Shown: positions 1-11,193 of the stretch, in pieces | Layout of the letters: every line of letters begins with the position of its first letter | Numbering within the stretch: position 1 is the stretch's first letter | Assembly: GCA_029961685.1 (NCBI GenBank) | Contig: JARWKL010000010.1 | Coordinates: 23,162,067-23,226,066 of the forward strand | Direction of reading: 5' to 3' | DNA: 64,000 bases | Origin: Aristolochia californica | Taxonomy: Eukaryota; Streptophyta; Magnoliopsida; Piperales; Aristolochiaceae | Translations under genes and position numbers: made by a program | Notes under the pieces: generated by a model | What the model was told of the DNA's origin: nothing | Databases searched by the model: none | Seen by the model: only the letters and a program-made list of their open reading frames with translations

Positions 1-30
1 ACTCAGTCCTAGTAATGGTAAATGAAGGAC

Positions 31-315
31 TCACACCAAGTATAAGGTGTTTAAACTCTCTTCGGGTGCACTGGACCCACTCTCCCCGTCACTAGCATCT
101 CTACACTGCATTTTGGCCACTGGTAGGTCATCCAATCTGACAAAGTCGGACTCCTGAGGAGCTGCTTCAGCAACTGTATTGGACTTGTCCTTGTATACAA
201 TCTTCTCATTGAAGATCATATTCTTGGTTCTTATAATCTTTCGGCTCTTATACCAGTTTTTAGGAAAAAATAGTCGATGACAACAAGACAAGTAATAAGT
301 AATCATGCACGACAC
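31..315 (-). pseudogene. Ty1/copia polyprotein linker fragment (probable)
   Basis: A 94-codon minus-strand open stretch. Its middle reads RKIIRTKNMIFNEKIVYKD followed by a Ser/Glu/Asp-rich segment. This resembles the stretch between integrase and reverse transcriptase in plant Ty1/copia polyproteins, where a [VI]-x-R-[DN]-[VM]-x-F-[ND]-E motif precedes a low-complexity acidic linker. No integrase core is visible upstream (at higher coordinates) and no reverse transcriptase downstream before the window edge, so it can only be a fragment. The first ~20 residues do not fit the family and are probably read-through of non-coding sequence. Recognition rests on one short motif, so confidence is moderate. 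Confidence 0.42.
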
Positions 316-2027
316 AATATTTTACATGGTTCGTAAAATTGCCTACGTCCATTGGATCTGTATAGGATTTTATAGATCAGTTGAAGAATCACAATACAGT
401 ATATTTCTCACACCAGAAATACAACCCGAGAGAGTCTTCTCTCTATTTCGTCTCAATGAGTTTCGGTGAGACCGAAACTTCTCCCCGCTTCGTCTTCCTG
501 GCGCACACACAGGCACTGATACGAAATCCCGAGGGAGTTCTGTAAACCTCTCAGTTCCAGTAAGTCCTAGACTCTGTTCTTCCAACTACAACGTTGAATA
601 GAAGCACCGATAACGGCGACAACAACGGCAACGAACGGTAACTCCTGCAACGGTGAAGGAAACATCGTCGTTCTTCTTGAGTCTCTCTTTATGCCGAGAG
701 ACTCTGTTTTGTACTCTATTTCTATTTCAGAAACAGAGTTGAAGTCCCGCCCTACAGCACCGGCAACGACGACGCCAGCGGCATCACACAGCAGCTACGG
801 CATCGGCGTCAAGCCAACAGAGTGCCTGTTTAATCTTGCCTTTTCTATACTTTTTGTCACTTTCCAGTTTTCACCCCAACTCGCAAGTCGCCACGCAATT
901 CACGAAAGAGCACACGCAGTTTGCCAACAATGAGGTGACTTGCCATTCCCGGTCAACCGCCCAAAGTGCGTAACAGACCTACCTTGTTCCCGCCAAAAAT
1001 CTTTTCAAAATGTATTCTAAGCCCTCGCCCCCTCTTTGTCTAAGCAAACGAGAAATCACTAAAAATAAAAAAAATTATGATTATTCTCAATAGTGAACAA
1101 AAAATGAAATACGAGACTCTCTACGCGTAATGTCCCTGTTTCGGCAATAGAGACGAAGTCTTCCGGTTGAGGGACTCTGTTCATACACTGTCTCTATTTC
1201 GGCAATAGAGTCGTGTACAGTGGACCAGACTCCATAGTCCTCAACAAAGACACCTCACTTGAAACTTTTTCATGTCTACCCAAGAAATGATGGCTCAATT
1301 GTGAAGCTATTTTAAAGAAATGACATGATATGATCAAGAAAGTTAGCTTCTTTCACTGCCAAATCAATTGACTTCGGTTTAATCTATCTCAAATACTACG
1401 ACTATGGCTTCAAACGTGAATGTATTTTTTGTCGCTTGGATGACAAAGGAGCACTCACGCTCCAAGATTCCCTCATCTTCCTTTCACATAAGAACATCAA
1501 GAATATGGGTTCATGCAATGGGGTCATCTTCTAGTGCAAGAAAATCCACACTAATCTCAAGCTCAGTTACTATCTCTACAACCCCATTACCAAGTATCTC
1601 ATGACTCTTCCTCCACTCCCTCCTTTCAGAATGGCCCATGACCCCTTTAATAGTTGTTTCCCTTTTTTAGGTTTAACCCATTATTAGCTAGTTTCCCATA
1701 GATGTAAGGATAGTGAGCTTGAGTTTGGATTATACGTTAAATGGGATTTGGTCTAGAAATAAACCTGAGTTTTCTCCATCAACGGGTTTCTCTGCAAATT
1801 CCTGGAATTTTGTCTACCATGACTGAAGGTATACATCTTGGGTTTCCGATTTTCTTTTTACGAATTTTATATTGCTTTCGAAATTTTGAGTTTCATTTGG
1901 AATCTCTCATCTTGATTACAATTCCATTATTTATTTATTTTTGTAAAATGTTGTCTATGTTTTTATTCTGTTGTAAAAAAATAAAAATTTACTTGTCGTT
2001 TTAAAGTAAAGGAGGATGTAGCCTTAC
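316..2027. other. No gene recognised; short imperfect repeats
   Basis: No convincing coding frame. Imperfect copies of a motif close to TCTATTTCGGCAATAGAG occur near 1135 and 1187, and a related TCTATTTCGTCTCAATGAG lies near 451. Each is partly self-complementary. A patch at about 740-800 is rich in CGGCAACGACG-type triplets. From about 1700 the sequence is ordinary AT-rich spacer. It may be decayed retrotransposon LTR or leader, but I cannot assign a family. Confidence 0.3.
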
Positions 2028-2885
2028 GATGAGGCCTTATGAGCCCCGCGCTTCTTCGATCGCCAGTGGTGGCACGTGCGACTGTCAATACATTGTGTGC
2101 CTATTGGATCTCAATCACATTGGCGCTCCCTGGCTAGACAGCGTCCAAGAGAGCAATGATGTTTCCAAACAGCATTCCCGGCCAGATAGGATGACTGCAC
2201 TAGTGCGTCAGAGTAGGTTACACTTAGTGCGCTGGAGGTGCCGGCATGTTAGTGGGAACAGATGCCCCCAAGGGAAGAAAATGCCCACAGCCAGCCGTCA
2301 GTCGTCGTTCGGGTCTACAGAGGGGATCGTCGATGAGGGGATTCGAACGACGGGGCTCATTGTGTGAGCTGGCGTCGAACCATCGACGTTTTGTGTGCAT
2401 TTTCTTCCCAACTCCCCGTTTGTCCCGTTCCTCACTTCCAGTCGCCTGGAGACCGGCGTTGCACACAATTGATTCTCGATCAAGAAATGTTGCTTCGGTG
2501 GGTGCCAATGAACACCAGAATTTGCGTCAAAGCACAGCAAAGAGGAGCAGTCACAAAGCACCGAGAGAGAGATGTTGTAATGGAAGCCTGTGTACACCGA
2601 CGTGTTGCACTCGTCGGACGCACACCGGCGACAATAGCACCAGAGGAAGGAGACGGCGGCATGGGGATGGTGAGTAGAGTCCCGAACAGACGAGACACCT
2701 GGCTATAAGCAGCCGAGAGCAGCACGAGCAAACATAGTAGAGACCTGTGCTTTGTGCGCCGGTGTTCCGTGCTCTCATTGGAGCGCAGCCAAGGCTTCGA
2801 GCACGACATCGTGCTCGCCGGCTGTCCCCCACCACTATACGTGCAAGAGCACCAAATGTGCTCATGGCCCTTCCAAGCCCAGTGT
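2028..2885. other. GC-rich block, unassigned
   Basis: About 0.85 kb that is clearly GC-richer than everything around it, with abrupt edges: AT-rich sequence ends near 2010 and resumes near 2885. Overlapping frames are open on both strands for 60-140 codons. That is expected when stop codons are rare because of GC content, so none of these frames is called a gene. No domain, transmembrane segment or family motif was recognised in any frame. It could be an inserted element or an LTR of different base composition. Confidence 0.4.
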
Positions 2886-3985
2886 TATCATTGGATACAT
2901 TTAATTCATATATAAATAACAGGAAAAATAGAATATTTTAGTTTTCATTCTTTTTCATGTTAGTACATATGAATTAAATAATTGGAAATGCATATATGAA
3001 TTTTTAATATGCATGTGTTAGTTAATTTTTATCTGTATAAAAATTTATTTTGTTTTTATGCATACTTAATCTTCTATGCATATTATGATCAACCTAAATA
3101 TAAGAAATTAATAATTGGCATAAATTTTAGTCAATTATTTTGATGTAATATTTTGGTTTACATTTGAATAATTAAGTAATAACCACAACATTCTTAATTA
3201 TGAAAAATGTCTAGTGACATTAAGTTTAGTCACATAAAGTTAATGACATACAAACTTGAGAATAACCATGGAAAGCTTATAATTTAACCTCACGTAGTAA
3301 TTGTTATATTTAAGTGATTAATTTGGATTGGATAGAAACATTTAAAACAATTGGTTAGTCGTCCACAACAATAGAAAATTCCTTTAGAGATAAATTTATG
3401 ATGCCATTATAAAGTGATATAAATTGTTTGTATTATAATCTAAGCCTAATCACATGTTGATTTATTTGTTTGAATTTATTTACGTGGGTAAATATTCAAT
3501 TTACTGTTCCATTGCATGTTTTAGTAAGCATTGTTGTTTATTTTTTTATTCTTCAAACTTTATATGTTCCGAATTTTGATTCCTCCAATATTATTCCTCT
3601 GAATGGTAATAATTAAGCTCTTTGTTGGTCATTCTTCTATTAAATAGCACTGACATATATGACTCTTTCATTAGCAAAGTCATCACATTTTCTCTTGGTT
3701 GGTCATATATGACTCTTTCATATCAGCTCTTCATCTCATGTTCTATTTCTTTTTTATAAGATTAACGTATTAGACTCTAGTTGATAAAGTACTGACACGT
3801 TTTTGGTTATTCAATTTGTTGTTCTTTATGAAATCCTCTGGTAATGTCATGAGTTAAATTAGCACAAATGAGGAGAACCATGCTTTTAGTTCATGTTATG
3901 AAGTTATAATTGGATATCTTATTTTCATACTATGTTTTATTTGCTATTTGTTTTATTTGAGTCATTAAAAATATTAGGCATAGGA
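2886..3985. other. AT-rich intergenic sequence, nothing recognised
   Basis: Strongly AT-rich sequence with many short poly-A/T runs. No coding frame, RNA gene or terminal repeat was seen. Confidence 0.5.
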
Positions 3986-3989
3986 ATTG

Positions 3990-4304
3990 ATTCTTAAAAT
4001 ATTAAGAGAGAAAACAATTAATTGATTGTATAATGAGTACATTGTTTCTCTATTTATAATAGAGAAAACTCACAGAATCAAAATAAAATTAAACCTTCCC
4101 ATGTTCCACTTACAACTTGAATAAAACTTCAAATACAAAACAAAGTAAATCACTATTACAAAAAACTGATAGAATCAAAAGATTTCTTATGTAAGATTCT
4201 TTCCCATGAGACTCAAATAAGACTTTTTCATACTAATTATTCCACCATGACACTCCTTTACCATGAAAATCATATTAGACTCTTCCATATTTGCTTCTTC
4301 AACA
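3990..4304 (-). mobile_element. copia-like 3' LTR
   Basis: Read on the minus strand, a purine tract (GAGAGGAG, about 4305-4318) is followed directly by TGTTGAAG at 4304. This is the usual arrangement of polypurine tract and 3' LTR start in plant Ty1/copia elements. A TATA box (TATAAATA on minus, 4051-4058) lies near the far end of the LTR, as in a U3/R boundary. The outer end is set only roughly, near 3990. No matching 5' LTR was found, so the element is incomplete or its other end was replaced. No target duplication was identified. Confidence 0.45.
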
Positions 4305-4318
4305 CTCCTCTCAAATTG

Positions 4319-5327
4319 GAGTTCCTAACCTTCGCATGAAAAGAAATTTTCATCTCTATCCTCCTCCTTACTTAGATGTTCTTTATTTCTAAAAAAAAGT
4401 TTACCACCACTACTTCTCAACACCTCTTCTTTTGACCTTCTCCTTCTACTTCTCTCCATTAAGTGACCCTTTCCTTTTAAAGAGGCCCAAATTGTACATA
4501 GCAAATATGAGAGAAGAAAGCATCACTCTAGCCAAACAATAAAACTCCATATTCCTTTCAAAATGGTATATGTTTGAAAAAGGACTCCTTTCAATTTCAA
4601 AGGCAGACATGCCCAATTTTAGTGCATGAAAAAAAGAAAGAGTATTCACAATTTTAATGGTAGCTCACAAAAATATACTACTTTGGTGAATAAAAAAACT
4701 TAACTCACTCTGACTGTTGGGTGCACTCTTGTTCTATGTAGGAAGTATAGCCAGTGTTCTGAAGTGATAAAAAATATACAAGAAATTTCATTACCTATTT
4801 CAAAATTCTATAATTTCTAGAGGACTAACAAAAGTGACCATTGTTTTATACCAAGAAGGTGACAAAAGAAGTAGAATGATAAAAAAAAATTAACCAGAAT
4901 AGTAACTAACCAAAGGAGCACAAAATTGACTAAAAATGTTGACCACAAGAGTTTGACTGAAAAATTGACCCAAAAAAATTACTAGAATTTTAATAATAAA
5001 TTAAATACAATGGAGATATACCTTGGAGAAAGGGGGAATGCACCACGGAGTTTAACTAGAAAATTAGTTGGAGTTAATTGCAGTATCATATTCATATGGC
5101 CTTCGAGCAAAACAATCTTTCCTCATGGACACTCTTAGAATCCCAACATATGGCCTAACTTACTATGATGAAAGAAGGCTAGTTTGCCTCCCAAATGAAG
5201 TAGAAATAACTTAAAAGAACAAAATAAAGAGCTTTGAAAATAAGGGAAACTTCTTTGCACAAAAAGAAGATGGTTTACACTTGTGGTTACAAAGCCTACT
5301 TATATGCAAACTAGGGAAAAGAATCCT
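4319..5327 (-). mobile_element. Degenerate retroelement interior, non-coding
   Basis: Sequence between the copia-like 3' LTR and the primer-binding site at 5328-5339. It is AT-rich. The longest minus-strand frame (4446-4649, 67 codons) has no recognisable domain. Its position between PBS and polypurine tract suggests the interior of a non-autonomous or deleted LTR element. The two flanking LTRs are of different families, so the structure is more likely nested or recombined debris. Confidence 0.3.
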
Positions 5328-5339
5328 GCTCTGATACCA
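5328..5339 (-). promoter_or_regulatory. Primer-binding site (tRNA-iMet type)
   Basis: TGGTATCAGAGC on the minus strand, complementary to the 3' end of plant initiator tRNA-Met, three bases from the LTR end at 5343. It shows that the LTR at 5343-6232 is a 5' LTR rather than a solo LTR, with the element's interior running toward lower coordinates. Confidence 0.7.
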
Positions 5340-5342
5340 AGT

Positions 5343-6232
5343 TGTTACTGTCCCGGGTCATGGTTCGAGTAACACAACGTGGGATTTGTGAATCCAGCAC
5401 TGGTACTGAGTTGCTGGACTCGATAAGGAGGCTTAAAGATCCCTTCTTTGGCTAATCTTCCACCAATGATCAGTTTCCCTTTTTATGAACTCATTCTAGT
5501 GCTAAAGTTATAGCTAGAATGGAATTAATTCAGGTGGAGAGATAATGGAAGAATACTTGTTCTTACACACGTAAATCAGGGTTTCAACCCTGATTTGATG
5601 CAACTCATGCTAGGATTTGAAGGCCTAGCTTAGGGGGCAGCCTTGGCTCATGTTGATGGTTTTTCTTGCTCTATTTTCATGATGATTCCCCAACAAGAAG
5701 AGTTGATTTAATCCTTCACGTGGAAGAACTAGGACTCTTCTCTTTTTGCTACTTGTCAAGAGGGAATTAAACCCTACTTGTTGTTGACGCTGATGAGGAG
5801 GGAAGACCCTCTCTTTGAGCTCAAAAAAGGGGCAGGAAGTTCCTCTTCTTAGTATGGATGATGATGGATGAAGTTGGGTGAAGATGGATGACAATGGACG
5901 GTGAAGGATAGGTTGGATTTTTGGAGTAAACCCTAAACTCGAGATCAAGAGGTGATCTCAACCTGTTTACACTAGGTTATTCTAAAATCTCAAAGCTTAC
6001 CTATTTCATTCATTTCATTCCCTTCAATAGATCACATCATGGAGTTTTAGGGTTAGGGTTACAATAATTCCCCATAATGCCCCTACATATAAAAGTAATT
6101 AGAAATAACTCCTACTTAAAATAATATAAGAAATAAATCCTACTCAAAGTAATATACGAAATAAATCCTATTGAGTGAGTTGTTGTTGCTTCCTTCGTTG
6201 TGTGACTTGGTGTGCTATTGAGTCCACAACAG
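5343..6232 (-). mobile_element. Ty3/gypsy-type LTR, same family as 46326-47234
   Basis: An 890-bp minus-strand LTR. It starts TGTTGTGGACTCAATAGC at 6232 and ends GACAGTAACA at 5343, with TGTT/AACA inverted ends. The sequence matches the 909-bp LTR inside the composite element at 46326-47234 over its whole length in inverse orientation, with differences throughout. The proline/serine-rich 107-codon frame at 5625-5948 is LTR sequence with no known role and also occurs in the other copy, so it is not called as a gene. The LTR truncates the left edge of repeat block A: homology to the right-hand copy (near 30125) resumes immediately after 6232. Confidence 0.75.
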
Positions 6233-8366
6233 AGGAAAATAGTAGGAGGAGTTGATTATTGTACTAAAGTGCATATAGTAAGAGTCGACAACATCGAAGG
6301 AGTTGACCACATCTGAGTGAAAAACAACAAAAAAGATTTGACTCTATGCTCTAAAAAGTTATGAAATAAAAAAAAATTAGTCGACCCTTATAGGGTGCAA
6401 AAGCAAGAGGAGTTGAACTCTGGGGTGGAAAGGATTCAATTTTTGGGGAGGATTCGACTACAAAATCAAGCTATTAGAAGAAAACATTGTGGAAGCCATG
6501 TTGTAGCAATTCAATTTCCTGAATATCGGTCCAAATCCAAAAAATTATATGTTTCCAAATTGTGTAAGTAACCTATAATATGCTTGGTAGTAAAAATAGG
6601 AACTATTGATTTTTTTCATAATTTTTAGACCTTTGTTTTCACCTTCTTTTGGTAAATGTTGGAGAATTTGCTCTTTAACCCAAACTCGCCTCTAATGAAA
6701 TTCTCTCTTCTCACAATGAAAACCAAGCCTCCTAAGCTCTTGCACATGATTTAAGAAGTTTTTGCCTCCTTCAATGCTAGCTTAAAAGGTTGATAGTTTT
6801 CTTTATTGTGCTAAGAAATTATGTGTTGTTCATTTTAATACTTAAATATCAGTTAGTTAAACATGTGCTAAGGGATTTTAAGACCATATTTGATTCAACC
6901 ATTGCATTGTGAGTAGTTGTGTTATTGACAACCATTTGATATTAGTTTTACAACCTCCTCTATTTCCATATCATATTAATGCATGCCTATATGTTAATTT
7001 TATTGGGGCATTTGAAATGGCTTTTACTAAGCATTGAAACTTTGGGATAGAATTTCAAATCCAAGTATTTACATTTATATACTTTGAGATATATCAATGA
7101 TAATTGGTCGAGTACAATGAACTAGTGCTAAGTACACTTAGAAAAATCATTCACTATAATTTATAATGCTACTTATGGGTTATAGTTTGAAATTTATTAT
7201 TTTTGAGTTAAATTGTTTACATCCCCCGACTTGAAAAGCCAATCCCATATTTAAATTGAGCCGATATTTTCAAATGAACACATCTTTTGCTGCCTATATT
7301 TTCAAATCAAATCATAAATGACTACTATGAGTTGTTTTCATTTTAAAATCAAGTCACTAAGGACTATTTTAAACTACTAATTACATTGGATAGATGTACC
7401 TATTTGTTTGTACCAAGATTAATAAAATTTTCCTATTGAGAGATAATTAATATTGTGTTACATTGTAAAAAAGTAATACTTACAATTGGGTCAAACCTTC
7501 CTTAGGTAAGACCATCCTCACCCCAAATTTATTCAAGAAAAAAAAATTATGGCTAAAGAATTGAAGGTGGGAAGTTGTGTTTGCAGTTGTTCGAGTCATA
7601 AAACCTTGTGTAGGTAGGTGATGCTGAAAATCTCTTTGTGGGCCTTAGATTGGTGTGCCTAGTGAGTCGTTGAAAATCTATGTGCTGGTCTACCTTGTCA
7701 ATTGATGAAAAATCTCATTGTGGGTCTAGGCATGTATGCCTAATTAGTTGTTAAATCTGAGGGAGTACCATTGTAAGTTGTTTGTTATGGTCAATTGAAT
7801 TGCATAAGTCCATTTGTGGGCAACATTGCAATTGGCCTTCGAGGTGATTTGTTTTATATGTTTTTGGGCAAGCCAAGATTAGTGGCTCCTTAAGATTATG
7901 AAACATCTTGAGGGGGTAGACTCGCAATCAGCTAGAAGGACTTCATACCACCCTAAAAATCCTATGTGTACTTTGTATGTAATTGCTTCTATGAATGTCA
8001 TTGCTCATTGTGAACATGAACTTTAAAATTGACCTTCGATTTTGAATTAATTAAAAGCACATAGGAATGAAGTAAAAGCAGTTCAAATTAAGAATAAAAG
8101 TTAAAAAACCTACCATTTTATCAAACTATATATACCTTAATTGTAGATCATCTATATATTGGATTACCAATCAGTAAAATAGGAAATCAACATATAGAAT
8201 TTTTTTTTTAAAATGTTTAGAAATCATATCCAAGAAAAGTAGCAAGCAAGTGACTGAGATTTTACTCGCAACTTTAATGCCCGTGAAGAGTGAATTAAGC
8301 ATAGAAAAAAATAGGAAAAAAAACTCAAAAAATGTGTTGTTCATTAAAAACTATAATAATGTGAAA

Positions 8367-8371
<5 letters not shown>
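6233..8371 (+). repeat. Repeat block A, 5'-truncated, non-coding
   Basis: Non-coding sequence, nearly identical in order to 30125-32280. It is distantly similar to blocks D at 18403, 52536 and 59436. Shared anchors include GACCATATTTGATTCAACCA near 6880 and the stretch at 7003-7070 around a TTTGAAATGGCTTTTAC motif. The intact right copy begins near TGTTGGTCCC (29623) and has a candidate end GGCAACA (31716), which would make these very long solo LTRs. The left copy has lost its start to the LTR insertion at 5343-6232. Confidence 0.55.

Positions 8372-8401
<30 letters not shown>
8372..8401. repeat. (AT)n microsatellite
   Basis: Uninterrupted AT dinucleotide run. The right-hand duplicate carries only a few AT units at the same place (32273-32281), so this tract changed length after the duplication. 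Confidence 0.9.
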
Positions 8402-8404
<3 letters not shown>

Positions 8405-8988
8405 TCTCAAAATCACCAACATAAGTTCTTCTACACTATCAAAAGAATAAAAATCTACAAAAACAAAAATCAAAGTAAACAAAAAAATAGACCAAGGAAA
8501 TGTGTCCCCCTCCCAAGTCTTGGAAGTCGAATCTCCATTCAGAAGAGGGGGTGTTACGGTCCCGGATCTAATACATGGATTCATAGGGAGGAAGAAGAGA
8601 AAAATGAAGATCAAGCCAAAGGAAAGCTTGAAAACCCAAGGTTCTTTGAGTCTCAACGTACACCCCTGGTCTCGTTGAGGAGAACTCAAAAACCTTGATT
8701 ACTCTAAATCAATGCTTACCTTTATCATTACTCTTACCCCTTAAATAGGTTTCACCCTTACAAGGTTTAAGATAAAATACTACAAAAATACCCCTATAAA
8801 TAAAATATTCCAAAAATGCCCTTGTGGCCTATTAATTCTTTAACTAGCATAAAATAAATTAAATTAATGAAAAATAATTAAAATAATAATGTTATTGCGT
8901 GCATAATAGGAGGCAAGGCTGTCCTTCCCTAGGTAAGATCCCTATACCCTCCCAATCCCATATCGAAGAGAAAGAAGGGATTTGGGAG

Positions 8989-8989
<1 letters not shown>
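8402..8989. other. Spacer between repeat block A and the microsatellites, no gene
   Basis: Matches 32280-32860 in the right copy. It contains a GTTACGGTCCCGGATCT segment (8552-8568) shared by both copies that looks like the end of a decayed LTR. The minus-strand frame at 8372-8689 has a counterpart in the duplicate only through overall sequence similarity, and I see no domain in it. Confidence 0.45.

Positions 8990-9087
<98 letters not shown>
8990..9087. repeat. Compound (GA)n-(TA)n-(GA)n microsatellite
   Basis: GA repeat at 8993-9022, TA repeat at about 9031-9064, then GA again at 9065-9087. The right copy has instead one long AG run at 32875-32973. Confidence 0.9.
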
Positions 9088-9549
9088 ATTTTTTTTTATA
9101 TAATTTCTAATAACTCTGATAGCAATTTGTCTGGGGGGTACTATAATTCTTCAATAGGAATAGGTTGACAATACAATACAAATACAGAAAAAAAGGGAAA
9201 AGTTATTATAACTATGGCTAAAGCAAAAGAAAGGAATAACATAAACTGGTTTTAAGAAGGGGTTCCTTAATGAAAGATTGATTATAACTATAGCTAAAGC
9301 AAATGAAATAACTAACATAAGCAAACAGGCTATATTCTAATGGCTTTTCCTATATATAAAATGCTAAATAGAATTGTTAAAAATAGATAAAAATTTTCAC
9401 ACAAAATTATAAATAAAACTATAAACAAAACAAACATACAAAATATAAAGGAAGTTCGTGGCGTAGTGACAACCAGGAGCGATCCTTGTCTTTCAATGCA
9501 ACGGGATCTGTCAGAGCTACTAGCCCTCACCCAATAGTTCCCAGCTAAT
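9088..9549. other. Segment flanking the viral array, unassigned
   Basis: Shared with 32975-33440 on the right. It lies just past the 3' end (minus strand) of the viral array. On the minus strand it carries ATCAGAGTTATTAG near 9104-9120, and the right copy has the fuller GGTATCAGAGTT, which could be a decayed tRNA-Met primer site of the virus. It may therefore be undeleted viral leader rather than host DNA, but no viral protein motif was found in it. Confidence 0.35.
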
Positions 9550-9703
9550 AATCTACTTTTTTTTTTTACAAACTTTAAAAGCTGTAAGAATTAAAAGACT
9601 AACAATAATGATTATTATGACAAAAATTAGTGTCATAAATAAAGATAAAACCAGAGAGGAAAAATAGTTGATGTGAAATTTCCTAAAGGTACATCCTATA
9701 CCT

Positions 9704-9886
9704 TTAATGTTTTAATCCTTTTCTTTCTTTCTTCAGGTATAGAGAACCCAAAAAATGACGACTTGTATGGCTTCCTAGCAATTTTACTTCTGCCACGAGC
9801 TCCTCTTTTTTTTTTCCCAACAGCAAAGCCCTGACGCCTCCTTTGGCTAAACCAGCGAACATATGGGACATAGGACCGAGAAACAT
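9704..9886 (-). CDS. Leader small ORF, 60 codons (viral, probably non-functional)
   Basis: Opens MFLGPMSHMFAGLAKGGVRA and ends Lys-rich. It lies about 280 bp downstream of the unit's TATA box on the minus strand, in the leader region. Other units carry the same start segment but change frame in the run of A/T residues about 30 codons in. The right terminal unit (33586-33777) reads an Arg/Lys-rich end (RSKIARKPYK) in the alternative frame. No homology was recognised. In caulimovirids, leaders usually contain several short ORFs, and this fits that pattern. Confidence 0.35.
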   Translation of the reverse strand: MFLGPMSHMFAGLAKGGVRALLLGKKKEELVAEVKLLGSHTSRHFLGSLYLKKERKGLKH

Positions 9887-10159
9887 AAAAGGATCACCAT
9901 AAATCTTTTACGTCATGCAGGGGATTGACTCCAGATTAGAGAAAGAAATTATGGATTCAAACAGACAAAGGTTTAGGAGTTCCCTTTAGGAAAACCGCTA
10001 AGTAAATAAATTTACTTTTTTAAAAATAAGAACTTACGTGGAAACAAAGTTGATGTAGGAATTATGCAGGGGATTCAGAGGAAGAGAAAGAAGTCATGGG
10101 GTTAGAGAGCAAGGTGTGCAAGAACTGGGTTTTTTAATTCATATCTTCTATAACTTACA

Positions 10160-10485
10160 ACTGTGTATTTATAGACAAACCTTTGCCGACACGGAATAGA
10201 TAGAGATTGTCATCCGGGTGCTCATTGGGCCCCATCGTCAATGACTTATCTCATAATCTTTACAAGTTTGCGGCTAAGGTTAAACAAAACCCATAAAGGA
10301 AAAATACAAAATTTTTACAAAGTCAAAAACAAGGTGCTAGGAAACCAGGGGCATCTTCAAACCACCAGGAGCAAGAAAGCTTATCTTCTCAAACCATGTG
10401 CTAAAAGAGTGGGCTGGAAACTTTTATCTCAAACCATATGATGAAACCATGGGCTGGAAAACCGTGTGATGAAACCGTGGGCTGA
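10160..10485 (-). promoter_or_regulatory. 35S-like viral promoter
   Basis: On the minus strand: an upstream set of imperfect direct repeats of about 22 bp built on CAGCCCAYGGTTTCA and ATGGTTT (10380-10485), then a GTCATTGACGATGGGGCCC stretch and a second ATGAC (about 10213-10246) resembling the paired TGACG boxes of the 35S as-1 element. A good TATA box TATAAATA follows at 10166-10173, before a CT-rich leader. The order enhancer repeats, as-1-like boxes, TATA, leader is that of caulimovirid pregenomic promoters. This copy has an intact TATA box. Confidence 0.6.
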
Positions 10486-10654
10486 ATTTTTTGTCTTCTC
10501 AAACACGATCATGTCTATCTTTATTCTGAGTCAATGATAGTCTTTTCAGATGTCTTTTCTAGATAATCTTCTCAGTATCCATTATCTTGAATAATAGTCT
10601 AAGTATCCATTATGAATTTCTTTTCTAGATAATATTCGTAGTACTTTTCTCTTG

Positions 10655-11193
10655 CTATTTCCCATCTAAAGTGGTCAAATTGTGTATAGTTTCTGAGTCA
10701 AAGTCATAGTCTTCGTCTGCTTCTTGAGAATAACACTGTAGAGTCTGAGTACCAGTAGATCCAGATTTATTGGATATTTCTAAGTCTTGTTTCTCATAAC
10801 CTTGTTCTTTAAGATATTCTTGAAAATATTCTTTCATCATCTTTTTAATATCTTTTGGATTTGTCTGTTGTTTGTCTTTCTTCTTTTCTTCTGACATTTT
10901 TGGCAAATGTCAAGCCGTCAACGGATTTGATGTGTCTTTACCAACTACCGTTTGAGTTGGACTAGCTAGTGAGACCCTCACTAGTCTGTATCTGGGTAGA
11001 AAAAGTACCAGTTAATCTTGCCTTGAGTTGTTTGTTTTTTTCTTCAATGGTGTTTATGTATTCTTTCTGAAAATTATTCTTTTCCTGGAGTAACATTCTC
11101 TTTTCATTGAGTCTTTGTATGGTCTTGGATAGGGTTCACAGTGATCACAAAAAAAAAATTCTTCTAGTATCTTTGGCAATCCCATAAGATACT
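10655..11193 (-). pseudogene. Viral ORF2, 3' half (unit L1)
   Basis: Carries the coiled-coil segment of ORF2 (CDHC motif region at about 11128-11150, then Leu/Lys/Glu-rich heptads) and the C-terminal part (10655-10906) with a KKMMKEYFQEYLKEQGYEKQ helix and a very acidic EADEDYDFDSE tail, ending LTTLDGK. A single-base shift near 11127-11135 and a missing base near 10980 break the frame. The N-terminal viroplasmin-type domain is absent because of the unit's deletion. Confidence 0.6.

Larger units (their letters stand above)
9550..10654 (-). repeat. Terminal partial viral unit (promoter and leader only)
   Basis: Homologous to the promoter/leader part of the repeated unit. It stops near 9550-9560, just after the leader's hydrophobic stretch, where the full units continue to the deletion junction and ORF2 remnant. 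The right array ends at the same homologous point (about 33440-33480), so this boundary predates the segmental duplication. Confidence 0.7.

Noticed and set aside
2224..2865. Overlapping 94-143-codon frames in the GC-rich block
   Set aside because: Open on both strands at once, with no domain or codon signature; explained by high GC content.
5625..5948. 107-codon minus-strand frame
   Set aside because: Lies entirely within an LTR; the homologous LTR at 46626-46943 has a similar frame with different breaks, and no function is known.
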